A DNA stretch of 64,000 nucleotides from Scortum barcoo (lineage: Eukaryota > Chordata > Actinopteri > Centrarchiformes > Terapontidae), in contig CM041553.1 in assembly GCA_023238725.1 (NCBI GenBank), positions 21,076,001 to 21,140,000 of the forward strand. The letters are read 5' to 3'. Below, piece after piece: positions 61,012-64,000 of the stretch. Both the position numbers and the translations under genes were made by a program. Position 1 is the first letter of the stretch. Each line of letters opens with the position of its first letter. The notes under the pieces were generated by a model that was given only the letters and a program-made list of their open reading frames with translations, was not told the DNA's origin and made no database searches.

Positions 61012-61086
61012 GTACAAAAACAACGTACAAAAACAACATACAAAAACAACGTACAAAAACAACGTACAAAAACAACATACAAAAAC
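61012..61086. repeat. 13-bp minisatellite, almost six copies
   Basis: Unit GTACAAAAACAAC, with some copies starting AT instead of GT. The unit length is not a multiple of three, so the open frames across it are by-products of the repeat. Confidence 0.9.
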
Positions 61087-64000
61087 TCGCCCCATTTAAG
61101 ACATTTCACTTGGCTGCAAAATTTCAATGTGAAATTTTTGACGGATAGTTAATAAATTACAAGTCTTGTGACAAAATTGATCAACTATTGATCAGCTCGT
61201 TTTTATGAATTATTTACTTATTCCTTTTTTCCCCCACTGTTTTTTGAACTATCAGTTGACAAGACAAGGGAACAGCACTCAACGATTGATGGGTTGCCAC
61301 ATGGAGTGATTTATTGATCGATACATTGACTACAGGCATACACAGGCACACACATTGTATGAATACAGCATGCGCAGAAAACAATGCATACATAGACAGT
61401 TAAGTTAGTCTCTAAGGAAATGACTACAGTATGTCAGTGTTGCATAGTGCAGCAAACACTAAGCTGGTCTCTACTGTATGTCTGCCAAAAAGTGATCCTG
61501 GATTATATACGGCAATGCCAGTTTTAATCACCGCCTGGTGGGTTCCTGGTGGAAACTCACCACCATCCCCTGCCAGCCTCTTACCTTCCTGCGTCACCAC
61601 CTGGCTTAGCACAGTGCAGACCTGAGCCACACTGTCACTGCAGTTTGTCAAAAAGCAGGGCAAACGGCAGTATGGGCAGCCCGGGGATGAGTTAACCCAC
61701 TTTTCAACTACAGTAGCCTAATTCCTGAAGCCAGTGCAATAGAAACTAATAAGTGTATCTTTGTCACACTTTATAAGCACTAATAGGAGACAAGCTACTT
61801 ATTTAAGGCCAATCAGTGATCATGATTTAATATACAAGCCACTTTCACCTGTTAATGCAAACACGAATATGTAAAATAAAGACCCTGTATCAATGCCAGG
61901 AAACAAATAATAGTAACAAAGTGGTTGCTCATCTTACTTGGGTTAATTAATCACAATGTAAAATCTCACAATAGACAAAAAAAGTCACAACAAGTCTCAC
62001 ATAAAGATAATTAAAAACAGAAATTAGTTTCTGATAATCAGAAGATATATCGGTCACTGTAGGGGACGTACCAGGCTGCATTCTTGTATTTTGGCGGTGG
62101 AGCAATTCTTGTGATCCTGAATGTGTATCTGCGGAAGGAAATTAGGTTTCTATTGGCCAAGGTTTCATTCATCTATTCATTCTTTTTTTATTCATTAATT
62201 TCCTTCAAATCTATATAAATACCACCTAGGGGTTTTCAGCAACATCATAGGAATTCTTCAAATTAAAAGCCAGCTGTGTTGGATGTAGGTCTATTGTTTG
62301 AGCAGCCTTTGTGGGAGGAAGTCGCTTAGCAGAAAGCAAATAGGAGAACTCTTCCCCCGGCAGAGGGAAATCCTGTACAGAGTGACAAAGCAGAAAATCC
62401 CTCAATGACAAGAATCCCTCTCTCTAAAATAAAAAATACCAATCAGACTCTCAATAAGGCTTAAGCCTCCTCTGACTGTTTCTCCCGGTACTTTTGGTAA
62501 GCTACTAAAATATTGCCGTTTATGAGGGATTTGGGGAATAATTCTCCTGAGGTATTTGTATGAAAGTCACTCAGCAAAACAATCCACTCTTAAGGACACA
62601 ATGCAAAGCATGTGATCAGTTGCAAAGCCCTGCTGGTTTCAGGCCAAAGTCACACTCCTTATGAATATACAATAGTACTGTACAGCTTTGGAAATGTGAT
62701 ATTAATTGTTCCTCATGTCTTAAATTTTGAACAGATTACTTTAATCTCCGCATTATATGATTTATTTGTGCAAATGAAATGTGAAAATTACAAAACAAGT
62801 CTCTAGTAGGCTGTTCTTATCCTGAATATAATAAGGGGGCATTGCTGAAGTGCCTCAAAACTTCCTTACAACTCAAAAGCAAATAATGACAGAAAATAGA
62901 TAAAAGTCTCATAACGCACAAACAGGCAGCATGTGTGAGCCTGTGAGTTATTTTCATGGCAGGCACCAGGTGCAACAACCCTTGTGTAATTTTAGATTAA
63001 TGCGTTAAAAGGGATGGGTACATGTCTTTGGGATCAAAGGTCAAGAGAGAGTAAAAACAACAGTTCAAGAGAGTTCAGTGTACCTCAGCTCTTTGAAAGA
63101 TTTCCATCCCAAAACACATCCCGAAGGCTTCACATTACTGCAATGAACTCTTGGAAAGCCAGTTTGTGTGTAGATGTTTAACGATAAAATGTGACAAAAT
63201 AAAGATTTGTCAATACAAACATAAAATTATTGTACTCATTTAACTAATTAATAAGTAAACATAGACTAATCAGCATCTAAATCCATGAATGGTTGTTTTG
63301 TTTCATGAGGTCAAGGTCCTCTCTAACTGCTCTGGTGAAGTTGAAAGGAAATAAAATACTCCAGCGCCCTCTAGTGTTGATATGGAAGCTCTGAAAATGT
63401 GCACCTAAAAAGCTTAAGATTGACAGTTGACTGTTCACATGAAAAAGCATTTAGCTGTTGGTATTAATAAGACTTAATTAACTTTTAAGAAATAACAGAT
63501 GTGATTTGTGTGGAATGATATGGAACAGTAAAGAGATACAGAAACAGTGGTATTCCCTGGTTACTTCAGGCACATTTTTGTGAATGAGCAATACTTACAT
63601 TTAAAAATATTTTAAATAATAAATACTATTCAATGAAAAGATGTGAAGTAGAGGCTTAAGATGCAAGAATTCATGTACAGGCAGCAGTCCGAGAATTTTA
63701 TGTAACTTTTACCAAACTCCTGACTTAGTGCAAGGAATAACCCCCTGCGGTTGCTTTCTCTTCACTATGACTGTCTAATACCATTCTCACATCACATGCC
63801 ACAATTATCTCTCATGCACCATCTTATACTCACTTGTGATAAACTTGAACTGCATCACTAGGGGCAGGTAACTCAAGTCCTACCTAGAGGCCGTGGCAGA
63901 GTATCATGGCTTCAGACTTCAAGGGCGCTGCTCAGATGCTTCACACTGGGTTGTATACAGCCTCCGAGTAAGAAGCCGATAGAACTGCATCACTGGTTAA

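Larger units (their letters stand above)
59250..64000. other. Region upstream of dclk2, no recognised gene
   Basis: AT-rich 4.7 kb. It contains a MITE-like repeat (59804-60336), a 13-bp minisatellite (61012-61086), and unexplained open frames with exon-like borders between 61,250 and 62,440 on the minus strand. Nothing else can be supported. Confidence 0.7.

Overview
The window is vertebrate nuclear DNA, almost certainly from a ray-finned (percomorph-like) teleost. It has short, well-delimited coding exons with GT-AG introns, many (CA)n/(GT)n tracts, and decayed copies of repeats typical of fish genomes. It holds two protein-coding genes in tail-to-tail orientation and no prokaryote-like or CRISPR-like features.

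The left quarter (1 to about 15,850, + strand) is the 3' end of lrba, the LPS-responsive beige-like anchor protein of the BEACH/WD40 family. Seven exons encode the last 309 residues, most of the C-terminal WD40 propeller, ending at a stop codon at 14607-14609. The 3' UTR carries AATAAA signals at 15085 and 15825. The rest of lrba lies upstream of the window.

From about 15,940 to about 59,000 (- strand) lies what looks like all of dclk2, doublecortin-like kinase 2. Seventeen coding exons join in frame to a 968-residue protein. It has tandem doublecortin domains, a Ser/Pro-rich linker with a 17-residue cassette exon, a complete CaMK-type kinase domain, and a 261-residue Pro/Ser-rich tail encoded by one last exon. 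The two genes' poly(A) sites are predicted to be only about 100 bp apart. lrba next to dclk2 mirrors the paralogous NBEA/DCLK1 pair of vertebrates, which supports both identifications.

The large introns hold simple repeats, a tRNA-derived SINE with a 16-bp target-site duplication, a decayed palindromic MITE, and several non-repetitive stretches rich in homeodomain/POU-like motifs that could be conserved regulatory elements. The 3' UTR of dclk2 contains a degenerate hAT-like element. The stretch upstream of dclk2 (59,000-64,000) holds another MITE-like copy, a 13-bp minisatellite and some unexplained open frames, but no gene I can recognise.

I see no novel multi-gene system. The most interesting points are the expanded SPxK-rich dclk2 tail, two tandem (NAGNAG) splice acceptors, the very close convergent 3' ends, and clustered GCCATCTT octamers in an lrba intron.
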